A stretch of DNA of 64,000 bases from Cubamyces lactineus. Lineage: Eukaryota > Basidiomycota > Agaricomycetes > Polyporales > Polyporaceae. Position numbers and translations under genes: made by a program. Positions 24,197-36,007 of the stretch are shown piece by piece. The stretch is from positions 496,001 to 560,000 of the forward strand of contig JACDTU010000018.1 in assembly GCA_022376465.1 (NCBI GenBank). Direction: 5' to 3'. Position 1 is the first letter of the stretch. Every line of letters starts with the position of its first letter. The notes under the pieces were generated by a model. The model saw only the letters and a program-made list of their open reading frames with translations. It did no database searches and was not told the origin of the DNA.

Positions 24197-24607
24197 GCAG
24201 TGTAATGGTCAAACTAGTCCGAAAGGACCCATGTCTTGTAGGTAGTTGTGCATACTGTATAAAATATGTCTCGAATGTGAATGTGGCAACCAAAGTGACT
24301 TTGGTCGCAGTCGACCGAGTCAGTTGGTTCCGTGCGCCAGCTCTCTGTCAGCGCAGACTTTGCAGACTAGCAGTTACGGTCCATCAGAACGTACTATGCC
24401 GTTTGAGTTGACGATGCGCAGCAGCAGGCTAGGAAAAGTAACCATAAACGGAACGGCGAACTCCGACTTATACGCGACGCGTGTAGAAGCGGCAGGTCTG
24501 GGCGCTTAACAACCTGCCCTCTACCTCTTAATTATCGCCATCTCGTCTGTCCATCGTTTCTCTTCTTTTTTTATGACCATCACGCCATAAACGACCTACG
24601 GCACTCC
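24197..24607. other. Short intergenic interval
   Basis: 3' flank of the DUF6533 gene and promoter of the LRR gene; a poly-T run lies near 24565. No gene seen. Confidence 0.5.
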
Positions 24608-26386
24608 ATGGACGCCTTCATGCTCAACGGATTCAACCAACACGTGCCTATTCGCCGGCTGGCAGCACCCAAAGTCTCTCTCGCCGCCCGGAGCCACATC
24701 GAGAGCATGGATGCCGGCTTGACCTCCGTCTCAGGTATGCTTCCGCTGAATGGGTTACGGAACGATATCTAACAGGGCCTACAGGGGCACAGGAGGTGAT
24801 CAAGGACATGCTGGCGCGACGATCCGTCACGAAGCTCATCTTGGGACACAACTACCTCGGCGACGAGGGCTGCGAAGAGCTCTTCGGGTTCCTATCGTCG
24901 GAAGCTGGCCGGAAGTACAAGATTGGAGAGATCAGCCTCAACTCGAACGGGATTGGAAACCGCGGACTTCTCGCCATCAGCCGGTACCTCCGAGATAACA
25001 CTACGTTGAAGGAGTTATTCCTACAGAATGTGAGTCTTTTGTTCAATGATCCTTGCCTGAGCTCCATGTGTGGGCTGCGCATGCTCTCCCGTACGCCTTG
25101 TACGTTCTAAGTCGTCCGTCGTGAACTCCGGGACCACACTGGTGATATGTCACCGTGTACGGTGCTCTCTGAAGAGGCAACGTCCTTCGTCCCATTCACT
25201 GGCTAGGATGTATCCAATCGGAATACGCTCACGCATCTAATAAACGAAACCGTCAGTTGTTCATCATGATACTAAGTGAGCTTTTCAGAACGAATTCGTG
25301 GGCGACCCCGGCGTTGCCGTAGTCTTCGCCCTTGCCATTAACTCGTCTCGCCTGGAGACTTTGTCGCTGGCTACCAACACCAATCTCACCGACACGTTTG
25401 TCGCGCATTTCCTCCCTGTACTCGACGCGCCCTACTTCCGTGAACTTCATCTATCCGTTTGTGGCCTCACTCATGAATCCGCATCACACCTCGTCGAATA
25501 CCTCACGTCTCCCCGCTGCCAACTCCACGTACTCAAGCTGAACGGCAATCAGCTTCGCGCGCGGGCGGTCGGGTCGATTGTTCGGGCTATACATCGGGCG
25601 AACTACACACTCTTGCGTATGGAACTCTATGCCATTGGGTTGACCAAGCCTCCCGATGACAGCGAGACTTCGTCACCAGAAGACGAAGAAAATGCACAAG
25701 ATCGTCCTCTACGATGGCCGGACGTCGAGAACGACCTCAAGCGGTCTCTTACGCGCAACTCGACCCTCAAGCGTCTCGTGGAGAAAGAGGCCTTAGCGCT
25801 ACTGCGATATTCCCGCGTGCTACTACTGCGGCCTAAAGCTCGTGATGTTTCTCAACACTCCAACTCCGTATCCCCATGTTCCGAGTCCAGCTCTTGCGTA
25901 CAATTGTCGGCGAATACCCTCTTCTCTACGATCGGACAACCCTACCACGGCTCCGTCACCTACGCGACTCCTGGTTCATTCTTCCCTTTCACCCGCCTTC
26001 CCACGGAGCTCCAACTTCACATTCTCTCGTTCTTGGCTCCTCTACTCTCCACCGCCCAGCGATTACGAATCTTCACCTACGCATCTTCGCCTTCAACGCT
26101 GCCGACCCTTCTTCCCTGCCTAACCAATGGCGGCTGTATACCAGATCCCGCAAGTCCGCAATTCACCATGGGAGGCCCTGCCGCGGGTGGGTTCGGAACC
26201 AGCACGGGAATCACGCTGCGTAAACGCGGTGGTGGCTCGGTCTCCGCTTGCGCGAGCGGGAAGTGCATGGGAGCAGGGAATAGCGTTCTCTGCAGACGGG
26301 AGGCGGAGCGGTCCCAGTGGCTTGCGTCGGTGCGGTGCACCGCGTTTGAGCTCGAGGATGAGGAGACGACGGAGAAGGAAGCTTGA
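24608..26386 (+). CDS. LRR (RNI-like) protein with C-terminal F-box-like motif
   Basis: Exons 24608-24734, 24785-25029 and 25289-26386 give 489 residues. The first two thirds are leucine-rich repeats of the ribonuclease-inhibitor type with 28-residue-like spacing (SVTKLILGHNYLGDEGCEEL, KIGEISLNSNGIGNRGLLAI, TLKELFLQNNEFVGDPGVAV, QLHVLKLNGNQLRARAVGSI). An acidic insert follows, then a segment close to an F-box core (LPTELQLHILSFLAP). F-box/LRR proteins normally carry the F-box at the N-terminus and recruit substrates to SCF ubiquitin ligases; here the order is reversed, so that role is only a possibility. The long last exon is Ser/Gly/Thr-rich at its end. Confidence 0.8.
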
Positions 26387-26804
26387 GAGCTTGATTCCCC
26401 CAGGATTTGCGGACGTTCTTGGACGGGCTGACGGAGGATGCTGTACTGTTGGTTTTGTATCGATTATGGTAGGACGTGGACACCCTATGTAATATCTACC
26501 TGTACTATGAAACCCTCCTGTCGACCATGTACAATCATTGCTCGACCAAGATGAGGATGGGCCGACTTACGACGTGAGTAGCCTCGGAGTATGTAAGTAC
26601 TGGGTGCAATAGCCGCCCGCGCCTTCGCGCATTTTCGCGGCATGATAACGCGCGTCTATTTGCATGACTGGTTGGCTCTCGACCACCACCACAGTCCACT
26701 CGCTGCTGCAGTTGATCTGTCTGTCTTTCTAGTCGTTCACCTCAGGCAAGCTAGCGTTCGAGCCAGCTCGCGCCCACCTCACTCTTGTGGCCTCTGTGGC
26801 CTCC
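26387..26804. other. Intergenic interval before TFIIE alpha
   Basis: 3' flank of the LRR gene and promoter/leader of the next gene. No gene seen. Confidence 0.5.
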
Positions 26805-28599
26805 ATGGCGTCAGGCCTATCGAAGGACGAGCAAGAGACCCTCCGTCTTCTCGTGCAACATGTCTCGCGGGCATTCTACGAACCCAAGTACACTGTTGTC
26901 ATGGACCAGCTCGTCCGTCATCCTGTGTAAGTATTGTACATGCAGGGGCTATCTGGAGGAGGATGGGGTGGACTCTGGGGTGTCGATATGGCCGTGATGT
27001 ATGGGGTGTCATGGATGTGCTTGATTACTCACGCGCCACAGTCTCAAGGATGACGATCTGGCTGGTCGGATGGGCTTGCAGCTCAAGGAGCTGAATAAGA
27101 TTATGGCGACATTGGAGGGCCACAAGCTTGTTCGAATGTACGTTCGCGTCTGTCTAGCCGCACAATGTGATGTAGAACCACCCCTCTCCTCCACCCAGAT
27201 ATCGCCAGAACGAGTTGAAGGAGGGCGCGCAGCGCTCGGTCGGCCGGCAGTACTTCTACATCGACTATCAGAGCTTCTGCAACGTCGTCAAGTGGCGCAT
27301 GGCGGAGATGCGTCGGATCATCGACCAAGGCCTCCGCAATGAGCTGGACAGCAAGGGCTACATCTGTCCGCAGTGCCACAAGTCGTTCCAGCCGCTCGAG
27401 GTCGACCGTCTTTTCAACCCTTCGAAAGGCACCTTCGACTGTGACATCTGCGGGGCTGAGCTCGTCGACAATGAGAACGCCGAGAATGTCGTCGGAAGCC
27501 AGGATCGCATGCAGCGTTTCAACCGGCAGATGCGCTTCATCTTGGAGGGCCTGCGCAAAACGGAGGACATGGTACTACCTGCGTAAGTGCTGCCATGATT
27601 CTGTCGTTACGGAAGGCCTCACTCTTTGAGTAGCTTCGACGTTGCCCTTTGGATCAAAAATCACCTTGCCGAGCAAGAGCGCGCAAAGGCAGCGTCGCGG
27701 GATGGTGGACTCAAGATTGCTGGATCCTCAGGAGAGGGCCGCCAAGGCGACGCTATTGGTGTGGTCCTGTCCGTCGACAAAGACGAGGAGACTGCACGTC
27801 TCGAGCGCGACCGGGAAGCTGCTGCGAAACGGCAGCAAAACGCACTACCGTTATGGCACCTGCAGAGTACCATCTCGGGAGACCTCACCGCGCTTGGTAT
27901 CAAGGAGAGCGCGCGGGCGGAAGCAGCGGATGCGAATCGGCTTCCGAGCTCCAACGATACGATATTGAGAGGATTGGGCGCCACGAAGGGTCCACCAACA
28001 TTGACGAACGGGGAGGATGTCAAGCCTGGCATCATCCAGCATGTGGATGAGGCTGATTGTACGTTCAATCGTTAGTGCTCCGGCGTTGCATTTTCCTAAT
28101 TCCCCTGTCCAGACTACGATCAGTACTATGCATCGCTCGCAGCATCTGCTGCGCCCTCGGCGCAGCCAACACCAAGAATGAGCGACTTTGGAGAGGAGGA
28201 AGAGGACGTGAAACCATCTGTCGAGTACCTTGACTCGCTGAACGAGTACCGGAAACGGTCAAGATCGCGAGACGACGTGGGTACCGGAGGCAGTACGCCA
28301 AAGATGCCAAGAGTAGACGGCCATGCGGACGCGATCGAAGTGGAATCCGCGGTCTACACGAATGGTTTCGAGACGGAGGGTCCCCCGCCAGCCAATGGCG
28401 CTACGGAAGACGACCCTGTTGTATATGGTACGTCAGACAACCAGATCCTGCGCGTGCTGTGTGCGTATTGATGGTGGTTACGTGGTGTTAAGTGAACGGA
28501 GAGCCGGTACCGCTTTCGCAGGTCACCGAGGAGCATCAGGAGGCGATGACGCCGGAGGAGTACACGGCGTACTACGAGATCCTGAGCTCGCGCTCATAG
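26805..28599 (+). CDS. TFA1: Transcription initiation factor IIE, alpha subunit
   Basis: Large subunit of TFIIE, which recruits TFIIH to the RNA polymerase II preinitiation complex and helps open the promoter. Exons: 26805-26926, 27042-27137, 27199-27582, 27634-28058, 28113-28427 and 28493-28599, 482 residues. The N-terminal winged helix (about 10-95: TLRLLVQHVSRAFYEPKY, DDLAGRMGLQLKELNKIM) is followed by a zinc ribbon with cysteines at about 129, 132, 154 and 157 (CPQC and CDIC). The C-terminal half is Lys/Glu/Ala-rich, with an acidic patch (FGEEEEDVKP) as in other TFIIE alpha subunits, and ends in a conserved EEHQEAMTPEEYTAYYEIL. All key cysteines are present. Confidence 0.94.
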
Positions 28600-29839
28600 C
28601 AGGACGTATGGAGAGCTAGTGTAGGTGACAGGTGCGTCGCGAGTTGGGGAGGGTGGTGCATGGCGGGCGAATGGACATTTGCACGGATGCCCGTCGTGTG
28701 ATGTACCATTAGCACGAGTATTGTATAACTAACTCATATGAAGACTAGCAGCGACTATTAATGCAATAGATTTTTCGCCTCAAAGCGGTCTTTCAAGGGG
28801 AGCTTCGATAGGAGTGAGTGTTGTGTTACGCTGCAACACACGGTGATGGTATGTGGCTTCAAATTGCTATGGCATTGGGAGGCTAATCAATCAAGCTTGA
28901 AGCTTGAGGTTCAACGTCGCCATCTGGGGCGGATTGTAGCTCTGCCATGCAAGTAGCGGCCCTTGGTTCGCTGCCTTAACGTCGGACTGATCCATCTTTG
29001 CAGGAGAGCTTAAGGCGTTGTTCGATAAACACGATATTCCCGATCTCAAGTGCCCGCTGTGCTCGTCCTCCCGCACATCGGCCGTCTACTAACCCCAAGT
29101 GGCCGTGGCATGCAGTTCAATATCCGATGTTGGAACACTACGCAGACGACTGGCGGACCATTCCGTACAGTTTGAAGGTATGAGAGTGCGTTCGTCAGCC
29201 CATCTGTGCCTTACTCCTTTCACCTCGTATCGCACTCGAATGTCTGCCATCTCCTTCTTGTGGATACGAAGACGACAACCGTTGTCATCCCGCTCGGCGC
29301 CGGTAGGTGGGTCACTGACAATTCAGTCGCCTGCATGGATCTGTCGATACTCTGAGAAAGTACAGTCATATAAGGTATATAACCGACAAACGAGTTCAGT
29401 AGGTGCTATCACCGCGATTAGGGAGGAGCTTATGACGCAAGACTTTCCGAGGCTACATCGCTGAGTAATGCACTTCTCTCGGGATGTGGCAAGCAAACCC
29501 AATGAAGCATTCAAAATATGTCTTTGCAGTTCACGCGTATAGCCCGGACGTCGAGCAGCAGAGCTCGCAAGGATACATTCATCAGACTGGAACATGCACA
29601 ACAGCCCAGACTGCAAGGTACGAGTAGTGATGAACGACCTGCACTATGACGCCAGGGAATACGGAAATCAGGGGCTCGAACCTACTAGGATCTAGCCACT
29701 AGGAATACCTCCCACGTGTAACTGCACGCGAAAGGTCGGTGGTGTATAAAAGCTACCCATAGCTTCCGCTGCATTCCCAGCAGCGTCTCCTTCACAAGAG
29801 TACCGTTAAGCCACTGTTGACTCGAAGTGACTGAGAACT
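28600..29839. other. Intergenic interval with one possible exon relic
   Basis: No intact gene. On the plus strand at about 29004-29090 there is an open stretch, preceded by a good acceptor (TTTGCAG), that reads ELKALFDKHDIPDLKCPLC and then a stop; it looks like an exon remnant or chance. The distal end is the promoter of the dehydrogenase gene. Confidence 0.4.
29745..29751 (+). promoter_or_regulatory. TATA box (TATAAAA)
   Basis: Consensus TATAAAA 89 bp upstream of the dehydrogenase start codon, at a normal fungal distance. Confidence 0.6.
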
Positions 29840-31166
29840 ATGGCAGATTCCGTACTCAACACACTCACGGCGAGCAATTTGTTCGACCTTACTGGAGTGG
29901 TGGCCGTCGTTACTGGTGGAGGGACGGTGAGTACATGAGTGAGAATGCAGAGGTTGGTTCATCCTGAATGTAATCATATCACTTTCGATAGGGCATTGGG
30001 TTGATGATAAGCACCACTCTCCTGGCGAATGGTGCTACTGTGTATATCATCGGACCGAAGCAAGCAGACCTTGACAGGTACTCCTCCAGGGCTCGCTATG
30101 ATGCGCTGTCGAGAGGCGACAATCTCACCGTTCGCCGCTATGCACACAGGGTCGCACAGGTTTACAATAATGCCGCCGAGGAAGCCGGGAAGCCGGGGCG
30201 TATGTATGGTATCGAAGGCGATGTCAGATACAAGGTCCGTGCCCGTCACGCGCCTCACCGACGAAGCAATGGTTTCTCATCTGCACTTGATAGTCGGAAG
30301 CACTCCGGCTGGCCGGGGAGATTGGCAGGAGGACAGAGCATGTCACTGTGCTCTTCAACAATGCAGGGTGAGATGACCGCATTTGACGTGTCGCACGAGA
30401 TATAAGCTGACACAAGCTACGGTGCAGGGTGCTGACTGGGAAGTTCACTAAGCCATCCGAACCCTCAGCCGCGGCTTTCCGGAAGGCCTACTTCGACGAC
30501 GTCCCGGAGGAGTCATTCGATCAGAGTCTGAAGACGAACGCAGTCGGCCCATATTGGCTTACGTTCGCTTTCCTGCCTCTCCTCGAGAAGTGGAAGGCGA
30601 GCCCTGGGGCCGCGCGCTTCGCTCCCCAGATTGTCATGACATCCAGCATGAATGGCTGGACGAAGGTCAGCAGCCCATGCTTCTTCTCCAGCCCTGCCCG
30701 AGAACCAGACCACAACTGATGGCGTGCTCGCAGGACCCCGCGACGGCAGGCTCGTCCTTCCCTTACATGTTCTCCAAGTCCGCCATCGGGCACGCAACCG
30801 CCTCGCTCGCGCACGAGCTGCTGCCCCTCGGCATTCGCGTGAACGGCATCGCTCCGGGCCTTTTTGTGAGCGAGATGACCGCGCCGGGTACCGCGGACGA
30901 AACGGGCCAGTCGAGATACCCGCCGGACAAGGCGGCGGCGTTTGAAGTGCCCGTTTCTCGGCCGGTCGAGCCTGGACGGCAGCGGGTGGGGACCAACAAG
31001 GATATGGGTGCGTTGGTCCTGTTTTTGGTGGCAAACTGGTTCGTGGATGGGGAAACGGTGCTCATTGATGGCGGGGTGAGTGCTGTATGTTTGTTCACGA
31101 CGGGATCGTCACCGAACTCACTTGGCACGTGTATAGACCATGCTCAAGCATCCATCGTCATACTGA
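29840..31166 (+). CDS. Short-chain dehydrogenase/reductase (SDR), NAD(P)-dependent
   Basis: Classical SDR oxidoreductase. Exons: 29840-29926, 29992-30077, 30150-30234, 30294-30367, 30428-30665, 30734-31075 and 31137-31166, 313 residues. The Rossmann motif TGGGTGIG is at 25-32, the NNAG motif at about 108-111, the catalytic Ser in MTSSMNGW (about 183/184) and the Y-x3-K pair at Y201/K205. The PG motif after beta-6 (IAPGLFVSEM) and the C-terminal FVDGETVLIDGG are in place. The ~40 extra residues around 120-160 resemble fungal SDRs related to the RhlG-type 3-oxoacyl reductases. The substrate cannot be inferred and no pathway partner is adjacent. A canonical TATA box lies upstream. Confidence 0.9.
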
Positions 31167-32443
31167 TGGTCTAATGACATCGCTTCGCGGGAGCGCTGAA
31201 TGGACTAGTGCGTGTAGGATAGGCCCCAATTGACCGGCAAACGTCGTCATGGGAATCTGCTAGCTGAAGTAGCTGAAGTCGTTCAGGCCCTTTGCATCTG
31301 CCAGTTGTCTCCGGTTTCTGTTCGCTCTGTAAGCATGATAGTGAGCAAGATGAGTATGCGGAGTGGGAGCAGGACCAAGTGTCAGGGGAAGTGCTTCCGT
31401 ATACTGTTCATCTTGCACCTCATCTAATCTTACGGAAAGCCGGACAATATCGGTGTATACCAGCACCCCAGCACGCCAAGCGAACTCGCACTAGGCCAGG
31501 CGCAAAGCTGTTCTTTCATCACTGGCATCTGCTGTGTCCACCATCTATCTGACGAACCGCTAGATGGGTGGCTCACTACTATTACGACGGTGTCTTTACG
31601 AATTTCCCATGAACAGATCTCAGAAGAGGGACGCTTCGTCGACATGGCAGCGAGCTGCCAGGCTGCCTTCGATATCGGTCCACAAGAATTCCGATGCCTT
31701 TGAATCATCGCTAAGACCTAGTAAGGCTTGTCGAGCTCAGGTGGTTGATCCAATGTTTTAGGTGAGTCTATGGCTCGTTACGAGCTCTGCTATTTTCCGT
31801 TACAGTCCATGTTTTGCGACGAAGGAGAAGCACCAGGCTTGGAGCGTACAATGACCACGGGGCAATCAGATCTGAATCAACCTCATATTACGCATCGAAC
31901 GACGTGTAGTAGATGTCAGGCTGATGCTGCCACCATCCATCGACACGAGCTTGAGTCTATCGAGTAAACCCACATGGTATTCTCCAACGCATATCCCCGC
32001 CCACCGTCTTCTGATGAGGTCTTCCGCAGGTTGCTATAGCTCAGGATGCGAACTCAGCTCACTTCAGAGACGACGAATCGTGGAATCGGGGGCATTACCC
32101 GCCTGCGGGGCGGGTGGCGTGTCCTGCGCGCGGGATCTGTTCGGGCACCCGGTGAACGAATGCAATCATGTTGCACACCAGCCTGCGTACCAACACCCCG
32201 GGTCGGTCCCTGCCAGAGGGGAGGCTGTTTGGGTTTATAGTGGACCCTAGCTGCCGTGTGGGCGTCGTCTCCGCTCTTCTGTCCCGCGTTGACCGCGAGC
32301 GCAACGTTCATCCTTGGAGTTTTGTCGGCCTGGGTGAGTGCCAACACGTCCTGTGTCTGCTCCCGCTCGTGGTGTTGAGAACCGTGCTGCCGCAGACCGG
32401 CATCTCTCTGGTAGCAACGGGCTTGCAATACTGAACCTTAACC
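31167..32443. other. Interval without recognised gene
   Basis: 3' flank of the dehydrogenase and 1.2 kb with only short, overlapping frames. No repeat, RNA or recognisable coding segment was found. Confidence 0.45.
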
Positions 32444-33888
32444 ATGCCCCCCTTTCCCGCTGTTACGAGGAGACGGAGGCTGGGACCTCGAGGTGAGCAC
32501 TTGGCGCATTTGCATATGGTCGATTCAGAGATTACTGACACTCACAGCAGGCATCACGCTCAACGCGACCCTTACACCCTTTCACAACGAGAACGGACAT
32601 TCGTCGCACAGTGGCAAAGGGGACGACTTGGATGCAGATTCTAACTCTAGCCATAGCAGTGATAGCGACAGTGATGGAGGTGACGGCGATGGTGGAGGGG
32701 GTAACGACAAGAACGATGACAACAACAACGGCAACCAGAGCAACAACGGCGTAAGTTAGTCTTTCTTTGAGTTACTACAAAACGGTTGACGCGGAGGATC
32801 AGCAGGAGCATTCGAAGATAATGTTTCCATTCCAGTATACCTGCGGGGCAGCACCAAAACCGCTGATGCCAGACGGCGTACAATGCACGTTCGTCGATGA
32901 GAACGACGGCAGGCTCAAGTATGGCCCCGGATGGATGCTGTCTGCCATCCCATTCGGGGCCCAGCCAACCGCGCACATCGCTACTACAAACGGGTCTACT
33001 GTCGTGGTGGATTTCAACGGTGAGCCACATGTTTCGGATTAGGTAGCGAAGAATGACTCACACCAGTGTAGGAACCAGCGTCATTGTCTTCGGCTCCGTG
33101 CCTCAGAGCAATATGACCGACGCGCCGCCCTCCGCTGCATACTCAGTCGACGGGGAGGCGCCATGGGAGCTCCCGCTGCCCATTGCGGATCGATGCATCC
33201 CAAACCAGCAGTTCTTCCATTCGCGCGAGCTTACCTTGGGGGCACACAACCTCACCATCAATGTCACGACACCCGATGGCACGCCATACATCCTCGACTA
33301 CCTGTGGTTCTGCACCGATAAGCCTGCGCGGACGTCCGACTCGACGGGCGTCGAAACGGAGAAGTCGTCGCATGACACGTTCTCCCGTCTCGATGGCATC
33401 GTGCTGGGCTCCGTGCTCGGGAGCGTGTTCTTCCTGCTCATCGTCACCGCACTGGCGTGGGTGCTAACCAAGGCGAAGCGGCGGCGTCGCAAGCTACGCA
33501 AGTTGCACATCGCTGCAAGTCCAGTCAGCAGTTGGCTGAATTGGAATAGCCGAAGTGAGCAGCCTACCGGATATCCGATCTTGTTGCACCACTGACGAAA
33601 TGATGATGAACACTATACCTAGGTGGTCGCAGTAACGATACTGAAGTTGCCTTCACCTCGACGGAGTCTATCATGCGTGACAATCCGTCCGACGCGAGCG
33701 TGGAGGGCATGGACGATTTTGTCAAGCGCGGACGAGTCATATCGATGCCCGTTTCGACGTTACCGCCGCCCGAAGAACCTGCCCTACCGCCTGGTTTACT
33801 TTCGTCCCGTCGAATCTCGTATGTGACCACGCGCCCTGGAGAGCGCGGCCTCTCTCCGCCGCCTTGGACGATCCGGCCCCGTAGCTAA
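32444..33888 (+). CDS. Type I single-pass membrane protein with ectodomain beta-sandwich
   Basis: A plasma-membrane surface protein of a group common in Agaricomycetes; its function is unknown. Exons 32444-32492, 32551-32750, 32806-33019, 33072-33554 and 33623-33888 give 403 residues. Residues ~25-80 are a Ser/Asp/Asn/Gly low-complexity block. The ectodomain then shows the usual landmarks (GRLKYGPGWML, VVVDFNGTSVIVFGSV, YSVDG, LTINVTTPDGTPYILDYLW) that suggest a carbohydrate-binding-like beta fold. One TM helix (about 264-287, VLGSVLGSVFFLLIVTALAW) is followed by a strongly basic stretch (KAKRRRRKLRK) and a Pro/Ser-rich tail. No clear signal peptide is visible, so the first exon is the least certain part; a GAG-proximal alternative acceptor for exon 3 at 32797 is also in frame. 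Confidence 0.72.
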
Positions 33889-34500
33889 TCCCGAACGATC
33901 ACCATGGATGATTTACGCTGCATGCAGTTTGGAGGATTCTACCTTACGTTTACCCACCGTATCGCGCCATTGCGCCTGTTTGGACTATCTGTATCACTAC
34001 CTTGTCTGTGATGTACTTCATACGGGATCGTTCACCTCTGGATTGGGCTCTCGAATCCCCCCTTGTAAGCTACTCCGCGTCGACATCGGAGCATCGTACG
34101 ACGTATCGTTGTGGAGCACATCTTGAGCACACCCCATCTACATCCAGCCGTGCCAAGCGCAGTAAAAAGCTATCGTTGAGCTTGGAATACGTGTAGTGGT
34201 TACTCACTTTCCTTATCTGTTGGTGGACGTGGAGGGTGCTCGAACTATCCGGAACATCTCCACGCCAGCGATCTTTATCGGCCAGGTCAACGTCCCATCG
34301 CGATGTGCTCTGTAAGACTGCAGGCTTGTGTAAGCAGCCATTCTGGGTGTGAATAATCGTAGAGATCCACGTCATTCACTTGCAGCCACACGGGGTGGCG
34401 GGGCCCCGCGATTGTCCAACGGCGATATAAATACGCGTAGTAGAACAGAGTACCTCCCCAGGTAACCCACGTCGACCGTTCATCTTGATAACATACGAAC
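33889..34500. other. Promoter interval of the aldo-keto reductase gene
   Basis: No gene. A G/C-rich stretch (34391-34410) and a TATA box at 34426-34432 precede the reductase. Confidence 0.5.
34426..34432 (+). promoter_or_regulatory. TATA box (TATAAAT)
   Basis: TATAAAT 75 bp upstream of the aldo-keto reductase start codon, suggesting an inducible or strongly expressed gene. Confidence 0.6.
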
Positions 34501-35624
34501 ATGCCTGCGTCCAAGACCGTGAAGCTTAACACCGGCGCTGAGATGCCCACGCTCGGGCTGGGTGAGTAGACACCGTGTACTGCGGGTTTACAACAAAGGT
34601 TCGCTCACACCGTGAATGAACCTTAGGAACTTGGAAGTCTCAGCCCGGTGCCGTCGAGAAGGCTGTTGCCCACGCGCTCAAGAACGGCTACAGGCACATC
34701 GATACCGCCACCGCCTATGGTGAGTTGTCGCGATGGTGCAGTAAATTCTGGGGAATTACTCAGAGGTCCGCCTAGCCAACGAGAAGGAAGTTGGGCTCGG
34801 TATCAAGGAGTCCGGTGTGCCTCGCGAGGAGATATTCCTCACCACAAAGCTCAACAACTCGGACCAGCGCGACGTTGAGGGCGCGCTGAAGCGTTCGCTC
34901 GAGGCGTTGGACACCCCCTACCTTGACCTTTGGCTCATGCACTGGCCGTGCCCGATGACCAAGGACGGCAAGGCTGACAAGGAGTACGACTGGCTCGACA
35001 CCTGGAAGGAGATGGAGCGTGTTTACAAGGCGAACCCCGACAAGGTCAAGGCTATTGGCGTTTCGAACTTCTCGGTGTCCTACCTCCGCAGGCTGCTTGA
35101 GCACGCAACAGTCGTGCCCGCAGTCAACCAGATCGAACTTCATCCGTACGCGTGACTTTTCTTCGCATAGTAGCGACTAGATGCTGACCTTGCAACGCAG
35201 CGCTTGCATGCAGGAGGACATCGTCGAGGAGTGCAAGAAGCACGGCATTGCACTGACTGCTTACTCTCCCCTCGGCTCCGATGCTTCTCCTCTCCTCACT
35301 AACCCCATTGTGGAGAAGATCGCGAAGAAGTACAACGTCTCGCCCGCGAACATCCTCATCTCGCTTCAGGCCAACCGGCCGCAAGTGACGGGTATGTAAC
35401 CTCTCTTCCTCTCTGACAATTTGAATATATGCTCACCTTCGCCTTGCTATACAGTCATCCCCAAATCCGTCACCCCGAGCCGTATCGACCAGAACGCGAA
35501 GATCGTCGACCTCACCGAGGAGGATGTCAAGGAGCTTTCGTCTATCGAGAAGGAGAACCACCTTCGCGTCTGCAAGCCTTACTGGACCGGCTGGGGTAAC
35601 ATCGGGTTCCCCGACCTCGAGTGA
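34501..35624 (+). CDS. Aldo-keto reductase
   Basis: NADPH-dependent cytosolic reductase of aldehydes and ketones; the substrate (for example glycerol/glyceraldehyde or xylose type) is not decidable here. Exons: 34501-34561, 34627-34719, 34764-35145, 35201-35391 and 35455-35624, 298 residues. The catalytic tetrad is complete: D46 and Y51 (DTATAYE), K80 (TTKLNN) and H111 (LMHWP). Further family marks are [31 protein letters not shown] and the cofactor loop [11 protein letters not shown]. The end ([18 protein letters not shown]) is shorter than in many AKRs but typical of fungal members. Codons are strongly C/G-biased, which with the TATA box suggests good expression. Confidence 0.93.
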
Positions 35625-36007
35625 TTTGTGCATATCCTGTAGAGTGTAGAGACTAGAAGTACAATACCCGCAGCATACCAGTGTAGCAATATAGCAGCTT
35701 GTTGTGTTCATGCATCTTGTTCTCCCAGCGTTGAGAGTACGATGATGGTAGTTCGAAGCAAAGAGCAAGGGCGTTTTGGCGCTGGCATCGACGTCGTTCT
35801 AAACGACGAGCACGCTTGCTGCGCGCATCCTCATCGACATCATACATTCTGCATAGACACTCGTATCTGGCTTTGTCGTGCTTGCTTCTGAGGCTTCGAG
35901 TTTGCCGCAGCATTTTACAACCCGTCTATCGGGCACCTGGAATGCAGAAGCCGCTGGCTTGATTGGATACCCCCACTTGAGACGACCTACGAGGCTCTCT
36001 TCTAGCG
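35625..36007. other. Short intergenic interval
   Basis: 3' flank of the reductase and upstream region of the sorting nexin gene. No gene seen. Confidence 0.5.

Noticed and set aside
29660..29725. Sequence resembling a minus-strand tRNA (GGTTCGAG in a tRNA-like context)
   Set aside because: The T-stem does not pair and no acceptor stem can be formed.
29840..35624. A metabolic gene cluster made of the SDR and the aldo-keto reductase
   Set aside because: They are separated by an unrelated surface-protein gene and long spacers, with no core biosynthetic enzyme; co-location is probably chance.
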